Assembly (NCBI RefSeq): GCF_900104355.1
Contig: NZ_FNIY01000003.1
Coordinates: 496,001 to 560,000 of the forward strand
Direction of reading: 5' to 3'
DNA from: Phyllobacterium sp. OV277
GTDB lineage: Bacteria; Pseudomonadota; Alphaproteobacteria; Rhizobiales; Rhizobiaceae
Length of the DNA: 64,000 nucleotides
In this document: in pieces, positions 55,522-64,000 of the stretch
Position numbering within the stretch: the first letter of the stretch is position 1
Layout: each line of letters starts with the position of its first letter
Translations under genes and position numbers: made by a program
The notes under the pieces: generated by a model
Seen by the model: the letters and a program-made list of their open reading frames with translations, nothing else
The model's database searches: none
Told to the model about the DNA's origin: nothing

Positions 55522-56877
55522 GTGCGCCCGATTTATCGAAAAGTTTCCGTCCTGCGCCGGTCGCGCGCCATGTGGGGCAATACCCGCGTCTGGCGACCAC
55601 GCCTCGTGTTCTGGGCGGGTGCAATCACGATCGGCGTCATCAGCGTGCTTTTTGCCAAACTGGCGGATCTTGCCCAGCAATCGTTCCATGGTGTTATAGG
55701 CACCAGCGGCTGGACAACATTCCTGCCGCTGATCATTACGCCGCTGGGTTTCATTTTCTGTGCCTATATGGCCTACAGCTTCTTTCCCAATGCACAAGGC
55801 AGCGGCATTCCGCAGGCCATTGCCGCCCGGCATCTCAACGATCACGAAGATCGTATCAGACTGCTTTCCCTGCGCATGGTTTTCGGCAAGATTCTTCTGA
55901 CTGTTGTCGGGCTGTTTTCGGGCGCCTCCATTGGCCGTGAGGGTCCGACTGTACAGGTTGGCGCGTCGCTGATGCTGCAGGTGGCGCGCTGGGGTGGCAT
56001 GGCGCAGGCGCGCGGTCTTATTCTGGCCGGTTCCGCCGCCGGTATCGCTGCCGCCTTCAACACACCGCTTGCGGGTATCGTCTTTGCCATCGAGGAAATG
56101 GGCCGCTCCTATGAGGCCCGCACCAATGGTCTGGTTTTGACCGCGGTGATTCTCTCCGGTCTGGCGGCCATCGGGCTTGTCGGCAACTACACCTATTTTG
56201 GTGAATCGGTGGCGGCAACCACCGGCTTTTCCGACTGGCTGCTGGTTATTCTGTGCGGTGTTGGCGGCGGTGCATTCGGTGCCTGTTTCAGCGCGGGTGC
56301 AGTCAAGGCACTGCGCCGGATCAAGCGCTGGGCCGCGCCTGATCCGTTTCGCCGGACACTGTTGCTGGCTGCGGTGTGCGGCTTTGCCGTGGCGTTGATC
56401 GGGGTGGCATCAGGCGGGACAACCTTTGGCACCGGCTATGAGCAGGCGCGCGGCGCTGTGGAAGGCCATGCCCTGCCGTGGTATTTCTTTCTGGAAAAGC
56501 TGCTTGCGAGTTTCCTCTCGATGGTATCGGGCATTCCCGGCGGTATCTTTGCACCCTCACTTTCTGTCGGTGCGAGCTTTGGCAGCTCCGTCGGCTTGCT
56601 CACCGGCAGCAATATCGGCCTTGCGGCGGTGCTTGGCATGGCGGGATATTTCGCCGGTGTGGTGCAAGCGCCAATGACGGCCTTTGTCATCATTCTGGAA
56701 ATGACCGGCAGCCACGACAGTGTGATTGCGCTGATGTGCACATCGATGCTCGGCTACGGCACGGCGCGGATTATCTCGCACGAACCGCTCTACCATGCCC
56801 TGTCACGGGTATTCATTGCCGATACGATCCGGCGCAAGCGCGCCGAAGCCGCAGCGGCAATACTGGAACAGCCTTAA
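55522..56877 (+). CDS. ClC chloride transporter
   Basis: A 451-residue ClC protein with about 18 helices. Selectivity motifs are GSGIP (93-97), GREGPT (138-143) and the late GIPGGIFAPSL. The gating Glu140 and the second acidic pair Glu191-Glu192 in AIEEM fit a Cl-/H+ exchanger rather than a channel. It starts at GTG (55522) with TGGAAA nearby. It overlaps the MBL gene by four bases at its 3' end. Confidence 0.92.
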   Translation: MRPIYRKVSVLRRSRAMWGNTRVWRPRLVFWAGAITIGVISVLFAKLADLAQQSFHGVIGTSGWTTFLPLIITPLGFIFCAYMAYSFFPNAQGSGIPQAIAARHLNDHEDRIRLLSLRMVFGKILLTVVGLFSGASIGREGPTVQVGASLMLQVARWGGMAQARGLILAGSAAGIAAAFNTPLAGIVFAIEEMGRSYEARTNGLVLTAVILSGLAAIGLVGNYTYFGESVAATTGFSDWLLVILCGVGGGAFGACFSAGAVKALRRIKRWAAPDPFRRTLLLAAVCGFAVALIGVASGGTTFGTGYEQARGAVEGHALPWYFFLEKLLASFLSMVSGIPGGIFAPSLSVGASFGSSVGLLTGSNIGLAAVLGMAGYFAGVVQAPMTAFVIILEMTGSHDSVIALMCTSMLGYGTARIISHEPLYHALSRVFIADTIRRKRAEAAAAILEQP

Positions 56878-57857
56878 ACGTCGAACTGGTAGGTCACAGG
56901 CACAAAGCGGTAGCCGCTTCCAAGCCGTTCAAGATAACCGGCTGACGGGAACGGCATGTGGTAGCCGATGAATGGCACCCGGTCGGTGGCGATCATGTCG
57001 AGAACCCGCTTGCGCGTTTCGATGCCCTTGGCGCGATCCGTGTCAAAGGCGACCTCCCATTCGGGATGCTGCAAGGCAGCGACATAATGATTGGCAGTGT
57101 CGGCTGTTAGCACCACTCGCTTGCCTGCGGATTCCACATGGAAAATCATGTGGCCGGGCGTATGCCCATAGGCTGCTTCACTGGTAATGCCGGATACGAT
57201 TGCATCGCCAGCCTTGATGAACGTGGTTTTTTCGGCCAGCGGCTTCACCTTGGCTGCAACGCCTTTGGCACCAGCTTCAGCGGGTGTGCCTGTCCGCGCC
57301 GGATCGGTCCAGAAATCATATTCGATCTGCCCGGCGATATAACGTGCATTGGCAAAGCCCGGTGTGTCGCCATTCATCAAGCCACCAATGTGGTCGCCAT
57401 GCATGTGGGTGATGACAACCGTGCTCACCTGATCGGGCGTATAACCAGCCGCTTTCATATTGGCTTCCAGCTGGCCAAAACCATTGTCACGTCCCGCCGC
57501 ACCAAAACCGGTATCGAACAGGATTAGCTCACTGCCCGTATTGATCAGAACCGGGGCAAAGCCGTTGACGAATTTTGTCTCCGGCAGGAAATTGGCACGC
57601 ATGAGTTCGCCCACTTTTTCCTGCGACTGATCGGCTCCAAAGGTAGGAAACGGCCCATCGGACGGGCGCAAGCCATCAAGCAGTGTGGTAATTTCGAAAT
57701 CACCCAATTTAAAGCGTTTGAAGCCCGGCGACTTTGCGCCAGACAACGGGACCGCTGCCGTAGCAGGCTCTGACATAACCTGAGACATAGCCAAGCCTCC
57801 AGCAATCGCGCTAGACGCAAGAAACAAGTCGCGACGGGAAATTTCGTAGGGGGTCAT
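56874..57857 (-). CDS. Tat-exported metallo-beta-lactamase fold protein
   Basis: A 327-residue MBL-fold hydrolase. The N-terminus has a Tat signal (SRRDLFLASSAIAGGLA). Zinc ligands are in THMHGDHIGG (HXHXDH), GHTPGH, TADTANH and a late GYHMPFP. These features resemble the MBL lactonases and quorum-quenching-like hydrolases, but the substrate is not known. The ATG at 57857 follows GGAG by nine bases. It is divergent from the DHA2 pump. Confidence 0.87.
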   Translation of the reverse strand: MTPYEISRRDLFLASSAIAGGLAMSQVMSEPATAAVPLSGAKSPGFKRFKLGDFEITTLLDGLRPSDGPFPTFGADQSQEKVGELMRANFLPETKFVNGFAPVLINTGSELILFDTGFGAAGRDNGFGQLEANMKAAGYTPDQVSTVVITHMHGDHIGGLMNGDTPGFANARYIAGQIEYDFWTDPARTGTPAEAGAKGVAAKVKPLAEKTTFIKAGDAIVSGITSEAAYGHTPGHMIFHVESAGKRVVLTADTANHYVAALQHPEWEVAFDTDRAKGIETRKRVLDMIATDRVPFIGYHMPFPSAGYLERLGSGYRFVPVTYQFDV

Positions 57858-58108
57858 AGGGGGCATCTCCTTCAGGCAGTCTTGGGTTCTGCGGTTGAGA
57901 TTTAGTCCGGGCAACGCTGCGGCTGGCGAACTGTTCCGTTCTGAATAGCGGAAAATCTGATCGCGCCGGATCACATCTGATTGATCGGTGCTTGAGCACC
58001 CGCCACACTGGTGATATCGCAGCGCCAGCAAGGGTTGTTTTTTGAGTGTGAGTCCCGCGACGGACCCCGATTGCTGACGAAGCCCTTTACTGAGAACTGG
58101 AATTCATT

Positions 58109-59509
58109 GTGAATCGCATTGTTCCGCTCGTGCTCGCAGTCGCCCTGTTCATGGAGCAGATGGACTCGACTGTCATTTCCACATCTCTGCCCGCCATTGC
58201 AGCGGATATCGGGACAAGCCCGATTGCCCTGAAACTGGCACTGACCGCCTATCTCGTTTCGCTTGCCGTGTTCATTCCGGTCAGTGGCTGGATGGCCGAC
58301 CGTTTCGGCGCAAAGAATGTGTTTCGCGCGGCGATTGTCGTGTTCGTGCTGGGCTCGATTGCCTGCGCCGTATCGAATTCTCTATTGGCTTTCGTCATCT
58401 CGCGCTTCGCGCAGGGTGTTGGCGGTGCCATGATGACACCGGTTGGACGTCTGGTGCTCGTACGATCAACCCCGCGCAGTGAACTTGTCGGCGCCATGGC
58501 ATGGCTGACAGTGCCTGCCCTTGTCGGGCCGCTGCTCGGGCCGCCCATTGGCGGATTCCTGACCACCTATTTCACCTGGCACTGGATTTTCCTGATCAAT
58601 GTTCCCATCGGCTTGCTTGGTATCTGGTTCGCCACGCGCTATCTGCCTGACGTGGAAACGCTGATCCAGCGCAAGCTTGATGTGCCCGGTTTCTTCCTCA
58701 GCGGCATTGCCGCGTCCGGTGTGGTCTTTGGCCTTTCCGTCGTCAGTCTTCCTGCCTTGCCGGTCTGGGTCGGAATAACAACGCTTATTATCGGGCTGAT
58801 CTCGACGGTGCTTTATCTCATTCATGCCAAGCGCACGCCGGAGCCGCTGCTGGCGCTTGATCTGTTCAAAAATCAGGTGTTTCGCGCCTCGATATTTGGT
58901 GGAAGCCTGTTCCGTATCGGCGTCGGTGCGACACCGTTCCTGCTGCCGCTGATGTTCCAGATCGGTTTTGGCATGACGCCGTTTCAATCGGGCCTGATTA
59001 CCTTTGTGTCGGCTGCTGGTGCTATCGGCATGAAGCTGGTTACCAAGTGGTTTTTCCGCAAGACAGGTTTTCGCAATGCGCTGATGTGGGGCTCGCTGGT
59101 CGCTGCAAGCTTTATCGCCATCAATGGCTTCTTCACACCGCAGACGCCAACAGCGCTGATCATCGTTCTGCTTTTGGTTGCTGGCTTTTTCCGGTCCCTG
59201 TTCTTCACCGGCACCAATGCGCTTGCCTATGCGGAAGTGCCGAATGAACAGACCAGTCTGGCAACACCCATCGCATCGGTTGCGCAGCAAATATCCATTG
59301 CGCTTGGTGTAGCAGTGGCTGGCGGCATTCTTGAAGTTTCCACCAGCCTGCACGACAGGCCATTGGGATTGGCCGACTTCCACACGGCATTCTTCCTTGT
59401 GGCAGCCATATCATCGCTGGCGTTCTTCTCGTTTATGCCGATGAAGCCGGATGCGGGCGCCGAAGTGTCGGGCCATTACCCGCCCGCCAAGCCCGCACCT
59501 GCCGAATAG
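58109..59509 (+). CDS. DHA2-family drug MFS exporter
   Basis: A 466-residue pump with about 14 helices. MFS motifs are ALFMEQMDSTVISTSLPAIA, MADRFGAKNVFR (motif A) and LGPPIGGFLTTYFTWHWIFLIN (motif C), all typical of the QacA/EmrB group. Starts at GTG (58109) without a strong ribosome site. No regulator of its own is adjacent. The MBL gene is 251 bases away. Confidence 0.92.
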   Translation: MNRIVPLVLAVALFMEQMDSTVISTSLPAIAADIGTSPIALKLALTAYLVSLAVFIPVSGWMADRFGAKNVFRAAIVVFVLGSIACAVSNSLLAFVISRFAQGVGGAMMTPVGRLVLVRSTPRSELVGAMAWLTVPALVGPLLGPPIGGFLTTYFTWHWIFLINVPIGLLGIWFATRYLPDVETLIQRKLDVPGFFLSGIAASGVVFGLSVVSLPALPVWVGITTLIIGLISTVLYLIHAKRTPEPLLALDLFKNQVFRASIFGGSLFRIGVGATPFLLPLMFQIGFGMTPFQSGLITFVSAAGAIGMKLVTKWFFRKTGFRNALMWGSLVAASFIAINGFFTPQTPTALIIVLLLVAGFFRSLFFTGTNALAYAEVPNEQTSLATPIASVAQQISIALGVAVAGGILEVSTSLHDRPLGLADFHTAFFLVAAISSLAFFSFMPMKPDAGAEVSGHYPPAKPAPAE

Positions 59510-59513
59510 AGGA

Positions 59514-60221
59514 TCAGGAACGACCCTTGAAATCGCGTGCGAGCAGATAAAGCTCGACCGACTCCGCGCGTGATGCGGGCGGCTTGACGTGATGTACGGA
59601 TTTGAAGTGCTGCTTGAGCAGCGTCAGCACTTCATTTTCCGTACCGCCCTGAAAGGTCTTGGTCAGAAAATGGCCGCCGGGACGCAGCACGGAAACCGCA
59701 AAATCCGCCGCCACTTCGCACAGATGTGTCGTGCGGATATGGTCGGTACGGCGATGACCCGTTGTTGGAGCCGCCATGTCCGAGAGGACGATATCGGGAT
59801 GACCGCCGAGCGCTTCGAGCAGTTTGTCCGGTGCTGCGTCATCGAGAAAATCCATCTCAAGCAGCGTCACGCCCGGCAAGGGATCGATGTGCAGATAGTC
59901 GATACCGACAACCGTCGGCGCGTCCTCGGGAGAGCCGACAATACCAGCGGCAATCTGGCTCCAGCCGCCGGGGGCGGCACCCAGATCGATGATGCGTTGA
60001 CCCTTTTTCAGGATCTTGTAGCGGTCGTCGATTTCGATCAGCTTGTAGGCGGCGCGCGAACGATAACCGTCCTGCTTGGAGCGCTGCACATAGGGATCGT
60101 TGATGTGACGTTCCAGCCAGCGGCGTGACGATTCCTTGATCGTGCCAGCCTTCTTCTTGATCTTGGTATGAAGGCCGCGCGTACCAGTGCCGCCGCGCCC
60201 GCCTGTTGTTGTCTTAGCCAT
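59514..60221 (-). CDS. rlmE: 23S rRNA 2'-O-methyltransferase RlmE
   Basis: A 235-residue methyltransferase that methylates U2552 of 23S rRNA. Motifs are [38 protein letters not shown] and [13 protein letters not shown]. The K-D-K-E tetrad parts are visible. The ATG at 60221 gives the usual Gly/Thr-rich N-terminus; a start at 60278 would overlap the ppx gene. It ends the ppx-rlmE pair. Confidence 0.95.
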   Translation of the reverse strand: MAKTTTGGRGGTGTRGLHTKIKKKAGTIKESSRRWLERHINDPYVQRSKQDGYRSRAAYKLIEIDDRYKILKKGQRIIDLGAAPGGWSQIAAGIVGSPEDAPTVVGIDYLHIDPLPGVTLLEMDFLDDAAPDKLLEALGGHPDIVLSDMAAPTTGHRRTDHIRTTHLCEVAADFAVSVLRPGGHFLTKTFQGGTENEVLTLLKQHFKSVHHVKPPASRAESVELYLLARDFKGRS

Positions 60222-60241
60222 TGGGAAATTACGCCCCTCTT

Positions 60242-61762
60242 TTACGCGACATTGGCGCGAAACCATCGATTGCGCCACGCGCCATCGCGCGACATGAGTT
60301 CAGTCAAAATACCTTCACGCAGGCCCCGATCAGCCACACGCAGTTTCTGGCTGGGCCAGACATTGCGAATTGCATCCAGAATGGCGCAACCGGCAAGAAC
60401 CAGATCGGCACGATCAGCCCCGATGCAGGGATTGGCAACCCGCTCGTCAAAGCTCCACGATAGAAGCCTGCTGGTCATCTCGGTCACATCATCATTCTGC
60501 ATCCAGATACCATCGATGCGGCGCCGGTCATAGCGGTCGAGCCCCAGATGGATACCGGCAAGCGTGGTCACTGTGCCAGACGTGCCAAGCAGGTGGAAAT
60601 TCTGGCTGTTCACCAGATCACCGAGTTTATGGCGCTCGGAGAAATCATTCAGCAGTTCCGCCACATGATTGACCATGACAGCGAAATTATCCGTCGTTAC
60701 ATCGCGGCCGCCAAAACGTTCGGCCAGCGTGACAACGCCCACAGGCAACGATGTCCACGCAATGATGTGCTCGGCCAGACGCGGCGAACGCCGTTCCGAT
60801 ACGTCGATCAGGGCAATTTCCGAGGAACCACCACCGATATCGAACAGAACAACCGCATCGGTTTCCCGTTCAACCAGCGTGCCGCAGCCGGATACCGCAA
60901 GGCGGGCTTCGGTCTGGCGGTTGATGATTTCGAGATCAAGGCCGGTCTCGTGCTTGACCTGCCCCAGAAACTCCGCGCCATTTTCCGCCTGACGGCAGGC
61001 TTCTGTTGCGATGAGACGCGCCTTGCGTACATCATGGTTTTCCAGCTTATCGCGGCAGATTTTCAGCGCTTCGATAGCGCGGCTCATGGCATTGGGGCTC
61101 AAACGTCCGGTTGCACCAAGGCCTTCGCCAAGACGAACAATGCGCGAAAATGCATCGATGACGCGGAACTGGCCGGGCCGCGTTGGTGTTGCGACCAAGA
61201 GGCGGCAATTGTTGGTGCCAAGATCGAGCGCCGCGTAGAGCGGAGCGCCCGCATATTTCGGTTCGCGCCTGACATTATCCTGTTCGGCAGGCTTTGCCTG
61301 ATTGCTCGGTGTTACAGTCGCGGCAATAATAGCTTCCGGCTGTTTCGCACCGGAACGTCCACGACGTCTGCGGTTCGGACGGCGTTTCTTGCCTGTCTTG
61401 GCCTGCGCAACGGTACCTGCTTCTCCGACCGGGTGCGCCGAAGCTGCAACGGCAACAGCATTCTCTGTCGAAACAGCACCATGTTTCGACTTGCCACGCC
61501 GACGGCGGCGCGCGCGTTTCTTGGGGTTTTTGTCGAAGCGTCCTTCTTGGGAATCAGGCTGGCTCTCCTGCGTCTGTCGCGCAGAATCCCCTTGTGGCCC
61601 GGGTCCGTTCTTGGCGGGATTTGTAGTGCCGTTTGACACCGAACCACCGCCAGACGCCCCTTCATTCGACGCTTTACGGGCGTCCGATTCGGGGTCTTTC
61701 AAAATCTTATCCTTCGGGCGCCGCGCGAACCTCTGGAGGACGCAGGCAAGGCGCTTGTTCAT
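60242..61762 (-). CDS. ppx: Ppx/GppA family phosphatase with basic N-terminal extension
   Basis: A 506-residue protein. The catalytic part (about 172-500) has [29 protein letters not shown] and [11 protein letters not shown], the acetate/sugar kinase/Hsp70 ATPase fold of exopolyphosphatase and pppGpp phosphatase. The first 170 residues are low in complexity and very basic ([23 protein letters not shown]), a possible polyphosphate or RNA-binding tail. Such tails occur in other rhizobia. The ATG at 61762 is preferred to a TTG five codons upstream. Confidence 0.9.
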   Translation of the reverse strand: MNKRLACVLQRFARRPKDKILKDPESDARKASNEGASGGGSVSNGTTNPAKNGPGPQGDSARQTQESQPDSQEGRFDKNPKKRARRRRRGKSKHGAVSTENAVAVAASAHPVGEAGTVAQAKTGKKRRPNRRRRGRSGAKQPEAIIAATVTPSNQAKPAEQDNVRREPKYAGAPLYAALDLGTNNCRLLVATPTRPGQFRVIDAFSRIVRLGEGLGATGRLSPNAMSRAIEALKICRDKLENHDVRKARLIATEACRQAENGAEFLGQVKHETGLDLEIINRQTEARLAVSGCGTLVERETDAVVLFDIGGGSSEIALIDVSERRSPRLAEHIIAWTSLPVGVVTLAERFGGRDVTTDNFAVMVNHVAELLNDFSERHKLGDLVNSQNFHLLGTSGTVTTLAGIHLGLDRYDRRRIDGIWMQNDDVTEMTSRLLSWSFDERVANPCIGADRADLVLAGCAILDAIRNVWPSQKLRVADRGLREGILTELMSRDGAWRNRWFRANVA

Positions 61763-61848
61763 TAACGTTGAAGCCAATGTAACATTATTTGCCGAATATA
61801 AAAGTACCCGAGGGAAATTAGCCGGTGATGACAGGGCGGAGAGCCCTG

Positions 61849-61877
61849 AAAGGGCCCGCTCATGGAGCAGGCCCTTT
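61849..61877 (-). terminator. possible terminator of the F420-type reductase
   Basis: AAAGGGCC/GGCCCTTT forms an 8-bp stem with further pairing in the loop, just past the stop at 61886. Only a short T-run follows. Confidence 0.4.
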
Positions 61878-61885
61878 GACAGCGA

Positions 61886-62485
61886 TCAGCCAAATTTAAC
61901 GAGGTTATGGATAACAAGCGGACCGCCGGGGAAACCCGCCATCTTCTCGCCCGCTGCCAGACTGCCCAGATCAAGTGCAAAGAATCCAAGCTTTTCAAAC
62001 AGGGCAGCCACCTTGGCTTTGGCGTCCGCATCGTCGCCCGAATAAAACAATATGCGCTTGCCACCTTCGGCTTTCGGGTCAGCGGCAAGCTGGGCAGCGG
62101 GCAGATGGTTGAGCGCCTTGACCAGTTTTGCGCCGGGAACGAGATCGCCAACCACTTCGCTCGACAGACGTCCTTTCAGATCAAACGGCTTGAATTCAGG
62201 TGCCTCAATGGCATTGTTGGCATTGATGACAATGCGGCCATTCCATGCGGGCAGACCGGCCAGTGCTTGCGGCAGTTTGGTCCAGTTGACGGCAATCAGA
62301 ACAATGTCCGCACTTGCAGCCTGTTGGACTGTACCCGCTTTGATGGACGGTCCGATTTCGCCGACCAGTTCTTTGAGTGAATCCGGTCCGCGGCTGTTGG
62401 AGAGAGTGGCTTCGATCCCGGCGCGCGCCAATGCCCGTGCAAAAGCCGAACCGATCAGTCCCGAGCCAATAATACCAATGCTCAT
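61886..62485 (-). CDS. NADPH-dependent F420 reductase-like oxidoreductase
   Basis: A 199-residue Rossmann protein: MSIGIIGSGLIGSAFARALARAG (GXGXXG, 7-12), SNSRGPDSL and GKRILFYSGDDADAKAKVAALFEKLGF. Related to F420-dependent NADP oxidoreductases, but homologues in organisms without F420 likely use NADPH with another substrate. AAAGGA is nine bases before the ATG. It is divergent from a LysR gene. Confidence 0.87.
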   Translation of the reverse strand: MSIGIIGSGLIGSAFARALARAGIEATLSNSRGPDSLKELVGEIGPSIKAGTVQQAASADIVLIAVNWTKLPQALAGLPAWNGRIVINANNAIEAPEFKPFDLKGRLSSEVVGDLVPGAKLVKALNHLPAAQLAADPKAEGGKRILFYSGDDADAKAKVAALFEKLGFFALDLGSLAAGEKMAGFPGGPLVIHNLVKFG

Positions 62486-62582
62486 GATGTTATTTCCTTT
62501 GATGTCGTGAATGAGTGAAGTTGCATGGGTTGAATATGGTCCGTTCATTCATTGACGATAAGCGAGTAATGGCTTTAAGTAT

Positions 62583-62601
62583 TTTCAAGCATCAATTGAA
62601 A
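62583..62601. promoter_or_regulatory. probable LysR operator
   Basis: TTTCAA-N7-TTGAAA is a 6-bp inverted repeat that extends to GTA...TAC, nine bases before the LysR start in the 124-base gap shared with the divergent reductase. It contains T-N11-A. Confidence 0.5.
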
Positions 62602-62609
62602 GTACCGAC

Positions 62610-63539
62610 ATGGAAACCCTTGCCAATCTGGAGTCCTTTGTACGCAGCGCCGAGGCTGGCGGCTTCTCGGCCGCAGCGCGGGGGCTGAAACTGACACCCG
62701 CAGCGGTGAGCCGCAATGTGGCGATGCTTGAGCGCAATCTTGGTATCCGGCTGTTTCATCGCAGCACGCGAAACTTGACGTTGACGGAGGAAGGCGAGCG
62801 CTTTCTGCAGGCTATCAGGACGAACCTTGATAATTTGCAGGCAGCAATTGCCGACATTTCAGCCCAACGCGACGAACCTTCAGGCGTGCTCAAGGTGAGC
62901 ATGAGCCCGACGCTCGGTATTGGCTTTGTCATGCCGTTGCTCCCTGACTTCCTCAAGCGCTTTCCGTTGATCCGGCCTGAATGGCATTTCGAAAACCGGC
63001 AGGTGGACCTGATAGGCGAAGGTTTTGATGCGGCTATCGGCGGCGGCTTCGAGCTTTTGCCCGGCATGGTGTCGCGTTCGCTCGCGACGCTTCATCTCAT
63101 TGCCGTTGCCTCACCCAGCTACATGGAGGGGCGCGTATCTCCGACCGATCCGGTGGAGCTTGCCAATATGGACGGAATTGTCTTGCGTCGGGACAGCACA
63201 GGACGAATACCCGTTCGAATGCTGCGCAACAGTGCAGGAGAGGAAAAGCCGGCACATATCAGGGAACGGATTGTCGTCAACGATCCGGCGGCCATGCGGC
63301 AGGGAGCACTGCTTGGTCTCGGGGTTACGATTCTTTCAGCGCCGGTTGCCCTGCCTCTTCTGAAGAGCGGCAAACTCGTTCGGCTTTTGCCTGATTGGTA
63401 TGTCGATGCCGGACCGGTGTCGATCTATTATGCCAGCCGCACATTGCTACCGGCAAAGACGCGGGTGTTCGTTGATTTTATTGCCGAGGCATTCCGGCAA
63501 GGCAGGCTGACAGAAAGTTTTGCCGGTGTCCTTGGCTGA
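62610..63539 (+). CDS. LysR-family regulator
   Basis: A 309-residue LysR protein: METLANLESFVRSAEAGGFSAAARGLKLTP split over 1-30, HTH VSRNVAMLERNLGIRLF, then an effector domain. It belongs to the same CrgA-like branch as the LysR protein at 50412. It probably regulates the divergent F420-type reductase. Confidence 0.92.
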   Translation: METLANLESFVRSAEAGGFSAAARGLKLTPAAVSRNVAMLERNLGIRLFHRSTRNLTLTEEGERFLQAIRTNLDNLQAAIADISAQRDEPSGVLKVSMSPTLGIGFVMPLLPDFLKRFPLIRPEWHFENRQVDLIGEGFDAAIGGGFELLPGMVSRSLATLHLIAVASPSYMEGRVSPTDPVELANMDGIVLRRDSTGRIPVRMLRNSAGEEKPAHIRERIVVNDPAAMRQGALLGLGVTILSAPVALPLLKSGKLVRLLPDWYVDAGPVSIYYASRTLLPAKTRVFVDFIAEAFRQGRLTESFAGVLG

Positions 63540-63783
63540 AGGTGTTTCCGGACGAGACATCCGCAATTATGCCTTAAATGATGACGATTGTTTTGCTGTC
63601 GCCTTTTGGATATCCTTGGTTCAGATTTGGCTCTTCGCGGCGTCAGAGGTTCTCGACCCGCCAATCTCATTCCAAAGCGGCGACGGGTTTAAACGTTGCA
63701 CGACGACTGATCTCCGGCACCCGCCGGGATGAGAACACCGCAGGTCAGCTTTCGCTGCTTGCCACTTCCAGAGGAGGGTTGGC

Positions 63784-64000
63784 ATGTTCACGCGTACGAC
63801 ACATTCCATCGTCCACTTCAACGCACCATTTGCGCTGAAGGGAGTGGACAAGACATTGCCCGCAGGGGATTACGACATCGATCAGGATGAAGAGCTGATC
63901 GACGGCCTGGCCAGGGTTGCCCACCGCCGCGTTGCGACCTTCATCCACGTTCCATCCCGGTCATCAAAGCTCAGCACCCGGCAGGTTTTCCCGATTGATC
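63784..64000 (+). CDS. small hypothetical protein, 3' end cut off
   Basis: An open frame of at least 72 codons starting MFTRTTHSIVHFNAPFALKG, with GAGGAGG seven bases before the ATG. The GDYDIDQDEELIDGL stretch is typical of small conserved rhizobial proteins of unknown function. It lies 244 bases after the LysR gene; that gap shows no other gene. Confidence 0.6.
   Translation, partial: MFTRTTHSIVHFNAPFALKGVDKTLPAGDYDIDQDEELIDGLARVAHRRVATFIHVPSRSSKLSTRQVFPID

Noticed and set aside
58466-59383. 305-codon minus frame opposite the DHA2 pump
   Set aside because: Highly charged, low-complexity translation opposite a clear transporter.

Overview
The window reads as chromosomal DNA of an alphaproteobacterium of the order Hyphomicrobiales (Rhizobiales), most like the Brucella/Ochrobactrum/Phyllobacterium group. 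The evidence is the F0 ATP synthase operon with a b/b' pair lying apart from F1 (I-a-c-b'-b), a BacA-type transporter, a glyQ-glyS pair, the guaB/rsmB/guaA neighbourhood, CcrM-type GANTC sites, an alphaproteobacterial GTTC-N7-GTTC LexA box and rhizobial-style palindromic intergenic repeats. The genus is not certain. There is no rRNA, tRNA, CRISPR array, phage or intact insertion sequence that I can see.

Layout. 0-12 kb is housekeeping: the end of a threonylcarbamoyl-AMP synthase, glyQ-glyS, an exported TPR protein, a polyprenyl diphosphate synthase, a periplasmic chorismate mutase, and a co-directional run ending in ispE and a MoaB-type protein. 12-16 kb holds an MFS pump beside an AT-rich gap, a small glycosyltransferase, a SplB-related radical SAM gene with a LexA box, and rnhB, whose start codon sits in the loop of a perfect 16-bp inverted repeat. 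17-24 kb holds the F0 operon, three overlapping micro-ORFs, a cell wall hydrolase, der and a YfgM-like protein. 24-29 kb holds envelope genes (NnrU, polysaccharide deacetylase, BacA, an MFS pump, a PmtA-like methyltransferase).

29-42.4 kb is an accessory block unusually rich in regulators. It has one two-component system plus seven one-component regulators (ArsR x2, MarR x2, TetR x2, AraC). Most sit beside a small enzyme gene (SRPBCC, PLP-dependent, flavodoxin-fold, VOC, GFA, SDR), and most have a visible palindromic operator. The block ends with a small protein that looks like a zincin whose catalytic glutamate is replaced by methionine.

42.5-55 kb returns to core functions: guaA, a nucleosidase/TspO/RsmB operon, the divergent katA-oxyR pair, a LysR/PRISE-reductase pair, and guaB with a DinB-family gene. 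55-64 kb holds a ClC transporter, a Tat-exported metallo-beta-lactamase fold protein, a DHA2 pump, rlmE, a Ppx/GppA phosphatase with a long basic N-terminus, a LysR-controlled F420-type reductase and a cut-off gene. Long intergenic gaps are filled by at least three families of palindromic repeats (near 16.2-17.0, 44.2-44.4, 49.6-49.9 and 52.5-52.7 kb).

The items most worth a second look are the micro-ORF trio at 20.1-20.3 kb, the LexA box before the radical SAM gene, the structured rnhB leader, the degenerate zincin at 41.8-42.4 kb and the matching TetR operators at 41.04 and 41.70 kb. Start codons were chosen from visible Shine-Dalgarno spacing and may differ from automated calls. All functional names come from motif recognition by eye, without database searches.
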